From Amphiduros pacificus (taxonomy: Eukaryota > Annelida > Polychaeta > Phyllodocida > Hesionidae), in the NCBI GenBank assembly GCA_949316495.1, contig OX439003.1, positions 45,581,725 to 45,645,724 of the forward strand: a stretch of 64,000 nucleotides of DNA, given 5' to 3'. The translations under genes were made by a program, and so were the position numbers. Below are positions 41,505-64,000 of this stretch, piece by piece. The notes under the pieces are model-generated. The model saw only the letters and a list, made by a program, of their open reading frames with translations. It searched no databases and was not told the DNA's origin. Positions within the stretch are counted from its first letter, which is position 1, and each line of letters starts with the position of its first letter.

Positions 41505-42176
41505 TCCATCCGAGTATCCATGGCATTATGGCTCTTAGGCTGCAAGATGTTATTTTTAAAGACCATTTGCATCAGAGCAACCATAACTATTTCTCGAGTC
41601 ATTTTATGATTTATTGGGATGAAACAGAATTTAGATTTTATTCACTTGAATTCATCCCATGTGCAATTATTTTGTATGCAGTGCTGTCCTCTGGTGGCAA
41701 TATATTGCTACAAAAAGGAAAGAGGCAGTGAGAAGATTGAATTACTAGTAATGTAAAGCATCTAGATTACAATAAGTTCATTCTTGGAAGTAAAGGGAAT
41801 AGTTCCGTCTGAAATTGTCTCATAGGAATGGATATGTGATTTTAAGATTAACTATTTTATGAAGACTTCTTGTCTTCTAAAGGTGGAGGGATCCAATATA
41901 AATATCCTGTCATGTTAAAATTTGGTAGAACAGGTAACTCCCCGGGCCTTTATTTGGAGTTGATCTACATTTGTTTGTTTACATAGTCCAGGTCTATATA
42001 AGCCTCATCCATACGCCACCACAGATGTAGTGAACCAGATCATTGTTAAATTATTCTTGGAGGGTGCAAAAACTTAGGTAAGCACTTGCCAGTATAGGAA
42101 AGTTATTTGATCCCCCCCAAGTTAACCTCATTTCACAACCACGCAACCGAAATTGGATTTTCATGTTCCAACTCCA
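41503..42176. other. Intergenic DNA
   Basis: No gene seen; a CTCF-like motif at 41688-41700. Confidence 0.4.
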
Positions 42177-43036
42177 GGGCTGTATTGTATCAACAGGTTC
42201 ACAATTGCACCAATATTGGGTTCAAATGAACCAAATAATTGGTTCAAAATATCTTTGAGCCAAAAGTATTGTATCAAGCAGTTTCTGGTCCATGAACCCG
42301 ATTTCAGGTTCTGGTTCATTTGAACCCAAAATCAGGTTCATTTATACAATTTTTACATCATTTAACATTCAATTTTAAATTCCAATGTAACTTTTTCAGA
42401 AGATGTACAATATTTGGGAAGTTATGTTTTCATTTTTGCCTCCAATCACTGAATTACAAGTTTGTTTACATTACTCTGATATTTGACCCTTTTGAACTCA
42501 TTGCAGTGGGGCTCTGACGGGATTTATTTTGTAACGTCATGAGGCCACAAGGAGCACTTGGTAACCTTTTATCAGTGTTCTTGGCACTCATGTGACGTCA
42601 CATATTTTTGCATTGTGATACATTTCACAGGCAATAAAGCATTTTTGCAGCTGTTATAAAATGTTCAATGCAAAATTTAAGCAAGAAAAAAATTGCATCC
42701 AAACAAGATATGGACCTTGCTTGCGATCTTAGCACAAACTTTTGATGTAAGTAAAATATTTTTGATTGCACTTGTTCCTGAAAAACAGATTTGGGCATGA
42801 TTTGACTCTTGAAATATAAGCACACACTTAAAATCTGAGCAAAAACCCTGGTTTGAACCCATTATTGGTGTTGAACACCGATTTTGACCCTTAAATATTG
42901 GTGTTGCATAATGGGCTCAAAAACGTGAACCCGAAATTGGTGTTTGAACCCAATATTGGTGTTGAACTTGTTCATACAATACTTTTGGTTCAAATTTTGG
43001 GTTCATAATTTTGAACCTGTTGATACAATACAGCCC
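42177..43036. mobile_element. Non-autonomous DNA transposon (MITE), ~860 bp
   Basis: Terminal inverted repeats GGGCTGTATTGTATCAACAG followed by GTTCA at 42177 and the inverse at the right end (to 43036). Inside are many GGTTCAAA/TTTGAACC motifs in both orientations, so much of the element can fold on itself. No transposase is present. No clear target-site duplication was seen, so the superfamily is open. Confidence 0.8.
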
Positions 43037-43173
43037 AGGAGGTTGACTCATTTTCCTTGTAAATCTGTGACTGGGTGGGTTGTCATGCCAATGACCTGTA
43101 ACATGACAATTCACTGAAGCAACACTGCATCTGCTACAAGTGTCTCATGAAATAATTTTGAAAGTGATGCAAA
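43037..43173 (-). repeat. Mollusc-type dispersed (SINE-like) repeat, inverted copy
   Basis: Reverse complement carries GCATCACTTTCA, CATGACAACCCACCCAGTCA and CAGATTTACAAGG in the same order as 29904-30035. It begins directly at the right end of the MITE. Confidence 0.7.
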
Positions 43174-44998
43174 ACCCCATACAAACAAAAAAACATGCTA
43201 GCAATACAAGAAAGTCTAATATAATTTTGATCCTCCACGTGTCAGAAAATTCACTGGAGAAATTTCTTTTATCCTCAACATTTCTAAATTTCAATTGTGT
43301 ATTGGCAACTGTGATGTCCTCTAAACTAATCCATGTTTCCTGGTGATTTCTCAACACAATTATGCACAGAATCTCCTGAGATAGTGTACAAAGTTTCTTA
43401 AATAACCAGAACAAATTATAATATGATGTTTGTGCTGAGTTCAGTGTCCGCTTCAATGAACCAAGATAATTTAAAGTGGCACAGGTGCCATCTGGTGGCA
43501 AACTTGAGTTGTGGTTAGGGGCAGCACCTGTCTACTGAAGTGGCCAGGATGACATTTGCTGGCAACACTGATGGGGAAAGATAGGTGTCAGACTGCTATT
43601 GTGTTGTTCCTGCAAAAAATGTGTTATTACCTGTGTTGATTTTTTAAAACATTTTTGATCAAATGGTAAAATTATTCATCTTTCTATATGAAAAGTTTAA
43701 TGTGAGGTGGCCGAAATGCATTTTTCGCCAGTGTCTGTTAAAGCAACACTTTGTGTTTTGAAAGCAGAGAATATATGGAAACATGAGAATGAGCCCCAGA
43801 CAATAAATACTAAAATATCGTCCTTGCATTTGATAAAACAAACCATTATTGTACTATTAAATATAGTGCAATTAATTTGATGTCTTGTCTGCTCTACATC
43901 TCGTTATTATCAGGCATAATACGAGGAAGTTGGAAGTTATCATTCACTACTTCCGTATGGCTTACTCCCACATATCAAATAGGAAGGGTATAAATAGTAT
44001 TGGACATGCAGTAACAGGTTTATATTGAGGTCCAAATCTGTGTTACCTTGAATACCTTGAAATCATTGTTGAAATCGGATGTATGAACAAGATCCAGCTC
44101 CAAAGAACAATTTCATGGTTTGGGTTTTTGCACCACCAAAATTTGCATTGATTCACTTTTATTATCATGATATTTGTCATCTTATATCGTCACAGGTACA
44201 GTTTAACCATTTTTATACTGATTTGGTCTTGTCATAAAACTACAAGGGAGCATCTGTAAATTTTTATCGATGTTTGGATCCAATCTTCTAGAGAAAGAAA
44301 ATGACCATTTACAATGGACCATTGGTCACTGCAGGTTCAGATCATCATCACTATATTTATCTGCTGCAGGTCTTTTGCGTTTTTTGACCAAGGATCCCAA
44401 CGCCAAATATACCAGAGTGACATACACAGAATATATATAATAAAATAATGTGCTGTGATATAACATATCCTTTCATTAACCTGAATTAACAGTAGTCTCA
44501 TCTTAACACCCTTTCATTTATAATCTAATCAATTCAATGATAATATTTTAATAATCATATTTCTTCCGTTTCATGAACCAATAAATAATCTTATATGTGT
44601 TTTTTTTAAACATTGGAATATGCAACATATTTGAAATGTGAAAGTCTAGTTCTCTCTGTAAAGGGGGGGGGGGGCAATTTCGACGGGTTTCTCAAATTCC
44701 TCAAGATGAAGACAGGACATGATTATTTATTGGGTAAATTATCCAGATACACCAAATCAGTGAAGTATAATTAATTATCAGATTAAGTAACCAGCCTTAA
44801 CAGATGAGACCTCAAATGTCCAGCCCCCAAAACAAATGCGAGTGAAAAAGCATCAATTTATGGGGATTTTCTTTGAGCCATTATGGGGAACGATATATGA
44901 ACCCGAAAAGCTAAACATTTTTCTCCACGTCGCTCAGAGATATTTAAACATAAATGTATTAAATGTCTCTGCGTCACTGGAGAGTTGACAAAAGATGT
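43174..44998. other. Intergenic DNA before the large satellite
   Basis: No gene seen. A CTCF-like motif is at 43488-43500 and a run of about 11 G at 44663. Confidence 0.45.
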
Positions 44999-44999
44999 T

Positions 45000-47900
45000 T
45001 CGGCATAATGATACCATTACTATCTGATGTGTAGTGGCACGATACCATTATTGGCAGACGAGGAGAGGTATAATGATACCATTGCTGTGTGACGTGGAGA
45101 GGTACTATGATACCATTACCGTGTGACATGGAGAGGTATAATGATACCATTACTGTGTAACATGGAGAGGTATATTGATACCATTACTGTGTGACATGGA
45201 GAGGCATAATGATACCATTACTGTGTAACGTGGAGAGGCATAATGATACCATTACCGTGTGACATGGAGAGGTATAATGATACCATTACTGTGTAACATG
45301 GAGAGGTATATTGATACCATTACTGTGTGACGTGGAGAGGTATAATGATACCATTACTGTGTGACGTGGAGAGGTATAATGATACCATTACTGTGTGACG
45401 TGGAGTGGCATAATGATACCATTACTGTGTGACGTGGAGAGGCATAATGATACCATTACCGTGTAACATGGAGAGGTATATTGATACCAAAACTGTGTGA
45501 CATGGAGAGGCATAATGATACCATTACTGTGTAACGTGGAGAGGCATAATGATACCATTACCGTGTGACATGGAGAGGTATAATGATACCATTACTGTGT
45601 AACATGGAGAGGTATATTGATACCATTACTGTGTGACGTGGAGAGGCATAATGATACCATTACTGTGTAACGTGGAGAGGCATAATGATACCATTACCGT
45701 GTGACATGGAGAGGTATAATGATACCATTGCCGTGTGACGTGGAGAGGTATATTGATACCATTACTGTGTAACATGGAGAGGTATAATGATACCATTACT
45801 GTGTGACGTGGAGAGGTATAATGATACCATTACTGTGTGACGTGGAGAGGTACTATGATACCATTACCGTGTGACATGGAGAGGTATAATGATACCATTA
45901 CTGTGTGACGTGGAGAGGTATAATGATACCATTACTGTGTGACGTGGAGAGGCATATTGATACCATTACTGTGTGACGTGGAGAGGCATATTGATACCAT
46001 TACTGTGTGACATGGAGAGGTATAATGATACCATTGCCGTGTGACGTGGAGAGGTATATTGATACCATTACTGTGTGACGTGGAGAGGCACTATGATACC
46101 ATTACTGTGTGATGTGGAGAGGCATAATGATACCATTGCCGTGTGACGTGGAGAGGTATATTGATACCATTACTGTGGTACGTTGAGAGGTATAATGATA
46201 CCATTACTGTGTGACGTGGAGAGGTATAATGATACCATTGCCGTGTGACGTGGAGAGGTATATTGATACCATTACTGTGTGACGTGGAGAGGTATAATGA
46301 TACCATTACCGTGTGATGTGGAGAGGCATAATGATACCATTACCGTGTGACATGGAGAGGTATAATGATACCATTGCCGTGTGACGTGGAGAGGTATATT
46401 GATACCATTACTGTGTGACGTGGAGAGGCACTATGATACCATTACTGTGTGATGTGGAGAGGCATAATGATACCATTACAGTGTGACATGGAGAGGCATA
46501 ATGATACCATTACCGTGTGACATGGAGAGGTATAATGATACCATTGCCGTGTGACGTGGAGAGGTATATTGATACCATTACCGTGTGATGTGGAGAGGCA
46601 TAATGATACCATTGCCGTGTGACGTGGAGAGGTATAATGATACCATTGCCGTGTGACGTGGAGAGGTATATTGATACCATTACTGTGTGACGTGGAGAGG
46701 TATATTGATACCATTACTGTGTGACGTGGAGAGGCATAATGATACCATTACTGTGTGACGTGGAGAGGTATAATGATACCATTACCCTGTGACATGGAGA
46801 GGCACTATGATACCATTACTGTGTGACATGGAGAGGCACTATGGTATCATTACTGTGTGACAAGGAGAGGCACTATGATGCCATTACTGTGTGACATGGA
46901 GAGGTATTATGATACCATTACTGTGTGACATGAAGAGATATAATGATACCATTACCGTGTGACATGGAGAGGTATAATGATACCATTACTGTGAAACGAG
47001 GAGAGGCACTATGATACCATTACTGTGTGACATGGAGAGGCACTATGATACCATTACTGTGTGACGTGGAGAGGTATGGAGAGGTATAATGATACCATTA
47101 CTGTGTAACGTGGAGAGGTATAATGATACCATTACTGTGTAACGTGGAGAGGTATAATGATATCATTGCTGTGTGACGTGGAGAGGTATAATGATACCAT
47201 TACTGTGTAACGTGGAGAGGTATAATGATACCATTACTGTGTAACGTGGAGAGGTATAATGATACCATTACTGTGTGACGTGGAAAGGTATAATGATACC
47301 ATTACCGTGTGACGTGGAGAGGTACTATGATACCATTACCGTGTGACATGGAGAGGTATAATGATACCATTACTGTGTGACGTGGAGAGGTATAATGATA
47401 CCATTACTGTGTGACGTGGAGAGGCACTATGATACCATTACTGTGTGACGTGGAGAGGTATATTGATACCATTACTGTGTAACATGGAGAGGTATAATGA
47501 TACCATTACTGTGTGACGTGGAGAGGTATATTGATACCATTACTGTGTAACATGGAGAGGCACTATGATGCCATTACTGTGTGACATGGAGAGGTATTAT
47601 GATACCATTACTGTGTGACATGAAGAGGCACTATGATGCCATTACTGTGTGACAAGGAGAGGCACTATGATGCCATTACTGTGTGACATGGAGAGGTATT
47701 ATGATACCATTACTGTGTGACATGAAGAGATATAATGATACCATTACTGTGTGACATGGAGAGGTACTATGATACCATTACCGTGTGACATGGAGAGGTA
47801 TAATGATACCATTACTGTGTGACGTGGAGAGGTATAATGATACCATTACTGTGTGACATGGAGAGGCACTATGATGCCATTACTGTGTGACATGGAGAGG

Positions 47901-50900
47901 TATTATGATACCATTACTGTGTGACATGAAGAGGCACTATGATGCCATTACTGTGTGACAAGGAGAGGCACTATGATGCCATTACTGTGTGACATGGAGA
48001 GGTATTATGATACCATTACTGTGTGACATGAAGAGATATAATGATACCATTACTGTGTGACACGGAGAGGTATAATGATACCATTACCCTGTGACATGGA
48101 GAGGCACTATGATACCATTACCCTGTGACATGGAGAGGCACTATGATACCATTACTGTGTGACAAGGAGAGGCACTATGATGCCATTACTGTGTGACATG
48201 GAGAGGTATTATGATACCATTACTGTGTGACATGAAGAGATATAATGATACCATTACTGTGTGACATGGAGAGGTATAATGATACCATTACTGTGAAACG
48301 AGGAGAGGCACTATGATACCATTACTGTGTGACATGGAGAGGCACTATGATACCATTACTGTGTGACGTGGAGAGGTATGGAGAGGTATAATGATACCAT
48401 TACTGTGTAACGTGGAGAGGTATAATGATACCATTACTGTGTAACGTGGAGAGGTATAATGATATCATTGCTGTGTGACGTGGAGAGGTATAATGATACC
48501 ATTACTGTGTAACGTGGAGAGGTATAATGATACCATTACTGTGTAACGTGGAGAGGTATAATGATACCATTACTGTGTGACGTGGAAAGGTATAATGATA
48601 CCATTACCGTGTGACATGGAGAGGCACTATGATACCATTACTGTGTGGCGTGGAGAGGTATATTGAAACCATTACTGTGTGACGTGGAGAGGTATAATGA
48701 TACCATTACTGTGTAACATGGAGAGGTATAATGATACCATTACTGTGTAACGTTGAGAGGTATATTGAAACCATTACTGTGTGACGTGGAGAGGTATATT
48801 GATACCATTACTGTGTAACATGGAGAGGTATAATGATACCATTACTGTGTGACGTGGAGAGGTACTATGATACCATTACCGTGTGACGTGGAGAGGCACT
48901 ATGATACCATTACTGTGTGATGTGGAGAGGCATAATGATACCATTGCCGTGTGACGTGGAGAGGTATATTGATACCATTACTGTGGTACGTTGAGAGGTA
49001 TAATGATACCATTACTGTGTGACGTGGAGAGGTATAATGATACCATTGCCGTGTGACGTGGAGAGGTATATTGATACCATTACTGTGTGACGTGGAGAGG
49101 TATAATGATACCATTACCGTGTGATGTGGAGAGGCATAATGATACCATTACCGTGTGACATGGAGAGGTATAATGATACCATTGCCGTGTGACGTGGAGA
49201 GGTATATTGATACCATTACTGTGTGACGTGGAGAGGCACTATGATACCATTACTGTGTGATGTGGAGAGGCATAATGATACCATTACCGTGTGACATGGA
49301 GAGGCATAATGATACCATTACCGTGTGACATGGAGAGGTATAATGATACCATTGCCGTGTGACGTGGAGAGGTATATTGATACCATTACCGTGTGATGTG
49401 GAGAGGCATAATGATACCATTGCCGTGTGACGTGGAGAGGTATAATGATACCATTGCCGTGTGACGTGGAGAGGTATATTGATACCATTACTGTGTGACG
49501 TGGAGAGGTATATTGATACCATTACTGTGTGACGTGGAGAGGCATAATGATACCATTACTGTGTGACGTGGAGAGGTATAATGATACCATTACCCTGTGA
49601 CATGGAGAGGCACTATGATACCATTACTGTGTGACATGGAGAGGCACTATGGTATCATTACTGTGTGACAAGGAGAGGCACTATGATGCCATTACTGTGT
49701 GACATGGAGAGGTATTATGATACCATTACTGTGTGACATGAAGAGATATAATGATACCATTACCGTGTGACATGGAGAGGTATAATGATACCATTACTGT
49801 GAAACGAGGAGAGGCACTATGATACCATTACTGTGTGACATGGAGAGGCACTATGATACCATTACTGTGTGACGTGGAGAGGTATGGAGAGGTATAATGA
49901 TACCATTACTGTGTAACGTGGAGAGGTATAATGATACCATTACTGTGTAACGTGGAGAGGTATAATGATACCATTACTGTGTAACGTGGAGAGGTATAAT
50001 GATACCATTACTGTGTGACGTGGAAAGGTATAATGATACCATTACCGTGTGACGTGGAGAGGTACTATGATACCATTACCGTGTGACATGGAGAGGTATA
50101 ATGATACCATTACTGTGTGACGTGGAGAGGTATAATGATACCATTACTGTGTGACGTGGAGAGGCACTATGATACCATTACTGTGTGACGTGGAGAGGTA
50201 TATTGATACCATTACTGTGTAACATGGAGAGGTATAATGATACCATTACTGTGTGACGTGGAGAGGTATAATGATACCATTACTGTGTGACATGGAGAGG
50301 CACTATGATGCCATTACTGTGTGACATGGAGAGGTATTATGATACCATTACTGTGTGACATGAAGAGGCACTATGATGCCATTACTGTGTGACAAGGAGA
50401 GGCACTATGATGCCATTACTGTGTGACATGGAGAGGTATTATGATACCATTACTGTGTGACATGAAGAGATATAATGATACCATTACTGTGTGACATGGA
50501 GAGGTACTATGATACCATTACCGTGTGACATGGAGAGGTATAATGATACCATTACTGTGTGACGTGGAGAGGTATAATGATACCATTACTGTGTGACATG
50601 GAGAGGCACTATGATGCCATTACTGTGTGACATGGAGAGGTATTATGATACCATTACTGTGTGACATGAAGAGGCACTATGATGCCATTACTGTGTGACA
50701 AGGAGAGGCACTATGATGCCATTACTGTGTGACATGGAGAGGTATTATGATACCATTACTGTGTGACATGAAGAGATATAATGATACCATTACTGTGTGA
50801 CACGGAGAGGTATAATGATACCATTACCCTGTGACATGGAGAGGCACTATGATACCATTACCCTGTGACATGGAGAGGCACTATGATACCATTACTGTGT

Positions 50901-52100
50901 GACAAGGAGAGGCACTATGATGCCATTACTGTGTGACATGGAGAGGTATTATGATACCATTACTGTGTGACATGAAGAGATATAATGATACCATTACTGT
51001 GTGACATGGAGAGGTATAATGATACCATTACTGTGAAACGAGGAGAGGCACTATGATACCATTACTGTGTGACATGGAGAGGCACTATGATACCATTACT
51101 GTGTGACGTGGAGAGGTATGGAGAGGTATAATGATACCATTACTGTGTAACGTGGAGAGGTATAATGATACCATTACTGTGTAACGTGGAGAGGTATAAT
51201 GATATCATTGCTGTGTGACGTGGAGAGGTATAATGATACCATTACTGTGTAACGTGGAGAGGTATAATGATACCATTACTGTGTAACGTGGAGAGGTATA
51301 ATGATACCATTACTGTGTGACGTGGAAAGGTATAATGATACCATTACCGTGTGACATGGAGAGGCACTATGATACCATTACTGTGTGGCGTGGAGAGGTA
51401 TATTGAAACCATTACTGTGTGACGTGGAGAGGTATAATGATACCATTACTGTGTAACATGGAGAGGTATAATGATACCATTACTGTGTAACGTTGAGAGG
51501 TATATTGAAACCATTACTGTGTGACGTGGAGAGGTATATTGATACCATTACTGTGTAACATGGAGAGGTATAATGATACCATTACTGTGTGACGTGGAGA
51601 GGTACTATGATACCATTACCGTGTGACATGGAGAGGCACTATGATACCATTACTGTGTAACGTGGAGAGGTATAATGATACCATTACCGTGTGACATGGA
51701 GAGGTATAATGATACCATTACTGTGGTACGTTGAGAGGTATAATGATACCATTACTGTGTAACGTGGAGAGGCATAATGATACCATTATCGGTAACGTGG
51801 AGAGGTATAACGATACCATTACTGTGTGACGTGGAGAGGTATAACGATACCATTACTGTGTGACGTGGAGAGGTATAATGATACCATTACCGTGTGACAT
51901 GGAGAGGTATAATGATACCATTACTGTGGTACGTTGAGAGGTATAATGATACCATTACTGTGTAACGTGGAGAGGTATAATGATACCATTACTGTGTAAC
52001 GTGGAGAGGTATAATGATACCATTACTGTCTGTGTGACGTGGAGAGGCATAATGATACCATTACTGTGTGACGAGGAGAGGTATAATGATTCCATTACTG
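45000..52100. repeat. 34-bp satellite, ~7.1 kb (about 208 units), with nested higher-order duplications
   Basis: The unit reads GTATAATGATACCATTACTG then TGTGACGTGGAGAG, with recurrent variants (CATGG, CAAGG, GGCACTATGATGCC, GTATATTG, GTAACG). A unique-looking variant ATGGTATCAT occurs at 46841 and again at 49649, exactly 2808 bp apart; other rare variants repeat at the same distance, then at 2740 bp after loss of two units. So about 46075-48880 and 48880-51640 are tandem copies of a ~2.8-kb block. Inside each, GAGGTATGGAGAGG (47074, ~48376) marks a ~1.3-kb inner duplication. Confidence 0.96.
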
Positions 52101-52103
52101 TTA

Positions 52104-52843
52104 AAGAGGTGACAATATTCTGATCTCTGCCTGGTGTATCCTCACAGAGGTGACAATATTCTGATCTCTGCCTGGTGTATCCTCACAGAGGTGACAATAT
52201 TCTCATCTCGGCCTGGTGTATCCTCACAGAGGTGACAATATTCTGATCTCTGCCTGGTGTATCCTCACAGAGGTGACAATATTCTGATCTCTGCCTGGTG
52301 TATCCTCACAGAGGTGACAATATTCTCATCTCGGCCTGGTGTATCCTCATAGAGGTGACAATATTCTCATCTTGGCCTGGTGTATCCTCACAGAGGTGAC
52401 AATATTCTCATCTCTGCCTGGTGTGTTTTCACAGAGGTGACAATATTCTCATCTCTGCCTGGTGTGTTTTCACAGAGGTGACAATATTCTCATCTCGGCC
52501 TGGTGTATCCTCACAGAGGTGACAATATTCTCATCTCGGCCTGGTGTATCCTCACAGAGGTGACAATATTCTCATCTCTGCCTGGTGTATCCTCACAGAG
52601 GTGACAATATTCTCATCTCGGCCTGGTGTGTTTTCACAGAGGAGACAATATTCTCATCTCGGCCTGGTGTATCCTCACAGAGGTGACAATATTCTCATCT
52701 CGGCCTGGTGTGTTTTCACAGAGGAGACAATATTCTCATCTCGGCCTGGTGTATCCTCACAGAGGTGACAATATTCTCATCTCTGCCTGGTGTGTTTTCA
52801 CAGAGGAGACAATATTCTCATCTCGGCCTGGTGTATCCTCACC
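52104..52843. repeat. 41-bp satellite, 18 units, abutting the 34-bp satellite
   Basis: Unit CACAGAGGTGACAATATTCT followed by CATCTCGGCCTGGTGTATCC and T. The first six units follow a three-unit pattern (GATCTCTG, GATCTCTG, CATCTCGG) twice; later units alternate GTGTATCCTC/GAGGTGAC with GTGTGTTTTC/GAGGAGAC. Only a few bases separate it from the previous array. Confidence 0.95.
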
Positions 52844-53410
52844 TGATGGTTCGTGTTCTGTATATAAAAGACTTACTAGAAAATATCTGTTTGGCCTCAA
52901 ATTATATTTGAGTTCAGCTTCGCTTGCAAAAGTGTACAAAGTAATATAATATAAAGGCTTTGTGACGAGTCTGGACAATCGTATTTTTGTTAACCACTTC
53001 TAAATCCCGTATAAGCTCTAGCTTTATAAATATATTGAGTGATTTTCATTTGCGGGCTGACTGACGATGGTAAACACGACTGACCCACTCAGTATAAGGG
53101 TTAAACAAGATAACAAGAACAGGAGAAGCTTCGAGAGGGCACGCGGCCAAGTTTTGGGATAACCTAATGTCCCACAAAGCTGTACGGAAGCCAGCAAGTT
53201 AAGCTGATCATCAAGTGTGAAAAGGGGGAGCATACCCCAGGCTTGTACCCTGTAACCGCCTCCACACCAAATATACCCCTCATCACAACGCACTTTACAG
53301 GGGAAAAATGATTCATCACATCATCACAGGAGAGAGATAGCTGCAGTGGAGTGACTGTGACTGGATTGGTGTGGCAGCCAAGATAAGGAGCCATGCTGCA
53401 AGGGCGCCGC
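52844..53410. other. Upstream region of the P450 gene
   Basis: Unique sequence between the satellite and the TATA box. Frames here are short and on the other strand; no gene supported. Confidence 0.45.
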
Positions 53411-53418
53411 TATAAAAA
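53411..53418 (+). promoter_or_regulatory. TATA box of the P450 gene
   Basis: TATAAAAA in a GC-rich context (GGCGCCGCTATAAAAACCC) about 330 bases before the start codon. This would give a start of transcription near 53440 and a roughly 300-base 5' UTR with an upstream ATG at 53423. Placement is by motif and distance only. Confidence 0.55.
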
Positions 53419-53741
53419 CCCAATGACTGACACTCCGAGATCATTAAAGATCGCAAGATCAGCCTTTCAACACGCTCCGGGCTTACCTCTTCCCGCGCTT
53501 TTTGCCAGGCTACATGATAGCACACTTGTAAGAGGAAGGACATCATCCAAGCCGCTGCACAGGCAAGCCAAACAAAAACATCAACTGCATGCTACGGCTT
53601 TATTTATTTACATTTACGGCAAGGAAAGTTCTGGACCATCGAATTTATATACTTTACACAAGCGTGTGATATTTTTTTTGTGAAGCATCTGCACTGGTTA
53701 CTATAGACTTGGTATCAGTTTAAGGAGAAGGGGTTTTAAGG

Positions 53742-62800
<9,059 letters not shown>

Positions 62801-63933
62801 GTGAGACAGTGAGAAATAGCTGTAAAAATGAACAGCTTCATGCTATATGTCATGATAGTAGGTACGGGTGTGCTGTGTTGAGGGCAATGCCCGGTGGTAG
62901 GTTCCGTGTGGAAGCTTCTCATATTGCAGGGTGTTTTGCCTCATATTTGGTTAGAGCCTTGAGGGGGGAGGTGCACTCATGTTGACAGCCATTCCCTGTG
63001 TTTGGACAACTTAATACACACCGACCTTCGTGGCTTACCAACTTAATAACAGATGACATGACATTTCCTAAGAATAGGGATATTATTAGATTCGAATATA
63101 TATCAGCGAAACTAACAGAACCTACTTTTTGCCACACAAATATTTCAAATCATGTCGTCCAATTACATGGATGTCCAATGATTTTGTTATTATTAGGGTC
63201 ATAACATTAGATGGAAAGTAATCATGTTTTTCTATTTTACATAATTACTGTACATATTCACTGCAATCACAAATGATATATGACAATAAGTAATGGCGAG
63301 CAAATGATTTTATGGCATATTTTGATGTCCTTATATACCAGCAATTATAGATGGGGTGAAAAATAACTCGTTCAGAAGCATTAGAACACGCATGGCTGAA
63401 TGCAAAATGTCCAAATGACATGACTAACATGTCAACGTAATTCCTATGGCATGATGTCAATGAAATGACACATTTTCCACATGTAAACAAAGATATGATT
63501 ATAGCTAATCACGCTCTCTCAAAATTAAGATTAAACATTAACACATTCCATAATGAACAAAACAACTTAATCCAAAGGTATTAAATACAGCCTTTAATCA
63601 CTACACAAGTGAATAATGTCAGATAACTGCGTGTTAGTGTGTACAGAACATACAGATGGGGGGTAAACATACACCTGCTGCACTCCTAAATATCAATATT
63701 AGTATCTCTAGTCATCCGGGGATTAGTATACTACTGTGATAACAACCAGTGGTGGGAGAAGCAAACAAGACAGGATAGGAATTCCCGGACAACTTGTTTA
63801 CCATAAAGCTGACTACTTGATCATGTGCAGGCTTGAACAAAGCTGGAACAAAACTCTCTGTCTCCCTCTCTCAGTGTTTATATAATATATTTCTATAATG
63901 GTAAATTTACATAAACTTGAGTGTATATTTAGC

Positions 63934-63997
<64 letters not shown>

Positions 63998-64000
63998 GTA
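62801..64000. other. P450 intron 3 (continues beyond window)
   Basis: Begins with the donor GTGAGA at 62801. No further P450 exon was found before the edge: no I-helix AGxDT-type, ExxR or FxxGxRxCxG coding block. A TA tract occupies 63934-63994. Confidence 0.6.
63934..63994. repeat. (TA)n microsatellite with one TTTA interruption
   Basis: TA tract at the right edge. Confidence 0.95.

Noticed and set aside
46091-49522. Histidine/serine-rich frames on - with repeated VSLYLSTSHSNGI pattern
   Set aside because: Frames over the 34-bp satellite; duplicated only because the satellite block is duplicated.
52544-52949. HRGDNILISAW-type repeated frames
   Set aside because: Frames over the 41-bp array.
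53393-53683. 96-codon frame just before the P450 start
   Set aside because: Overlaps the TATA box and 5' leader, in no known family; likely chance.

Overview
The window looks like AT-rich animal nuclear DNA: intron-bearing genes with GT-AG junctions, metazoan families (SLC45, cytosolic sulfotransferase, SR splicing factor, CYP2-type P450), long introns and many transposon-derived and tandem repeats. A dispersed repeat beginning with a GGGGTTTTACATCACTTTCA-type motif (29904, 8611, and inverted at 43037) resembles a repeat I associate with gastropod and other mollusc genomes, so a mollusc, perhaps a gastropod, is my best guess. No species is claimed.

Layout. 1-1712: 3' part of an SLC45A3 (prostein)-like sugar transporter on +. 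1713-11500: no complete gene; a 45-bp minisatellite (3146-4728), a 42-bp minisatellite (5015-5350), a long TA tract, a LINE remnant and dispersed repeats. 11565-14121: a small two-coding-exon gene on - encoding 96 residues with CDK-type sites and a KEN box; its intron holds about 30 copies of a ~55-bp unit that is a copy of its own exon end plus splice donor. 14257-16560: a composite inverted-repeat transposon structure. 17222-17330: probable shared promoter, head to head, for the - gene and for a small Rieske-type [2Fe-2S] protein (17581-22249), whose first intron carries a 20/19-bp minisatellite. 26736-27763: cytosolic sulfotransferase. 34105-40481: SRSF3/7-like SR protein in five coding exons. 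41300-53400: transposon remnants, then a 7.1-kb 34-bp satellite with nested kilobase-scale duplications that abuts an 18-copy 41-bp satellite. 53411 to the right edge: TATA-containing promoter and the first three coding exons of a CYP2-like P450, whose 8-kb first intron contains another minisatellite and a CAG...CTG transposon.

The genes do not form an operon or an obvious pathway. Sulfotransferase and P450 are both typical detoxification or small-molecule-modification enzymes, but they are separated by the splicing factor and lie ~26 kb apart. Five of six genes are on +. Tandem arrays occupy roughly 14-15 kb, over a fifth of the window. The observation I rate highest is the minisatellite that has multiplied a real exon/5' splice-site junction inside the intron it borders. 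No CRISPR, rRNA, tRNA or complete retroelement was found.
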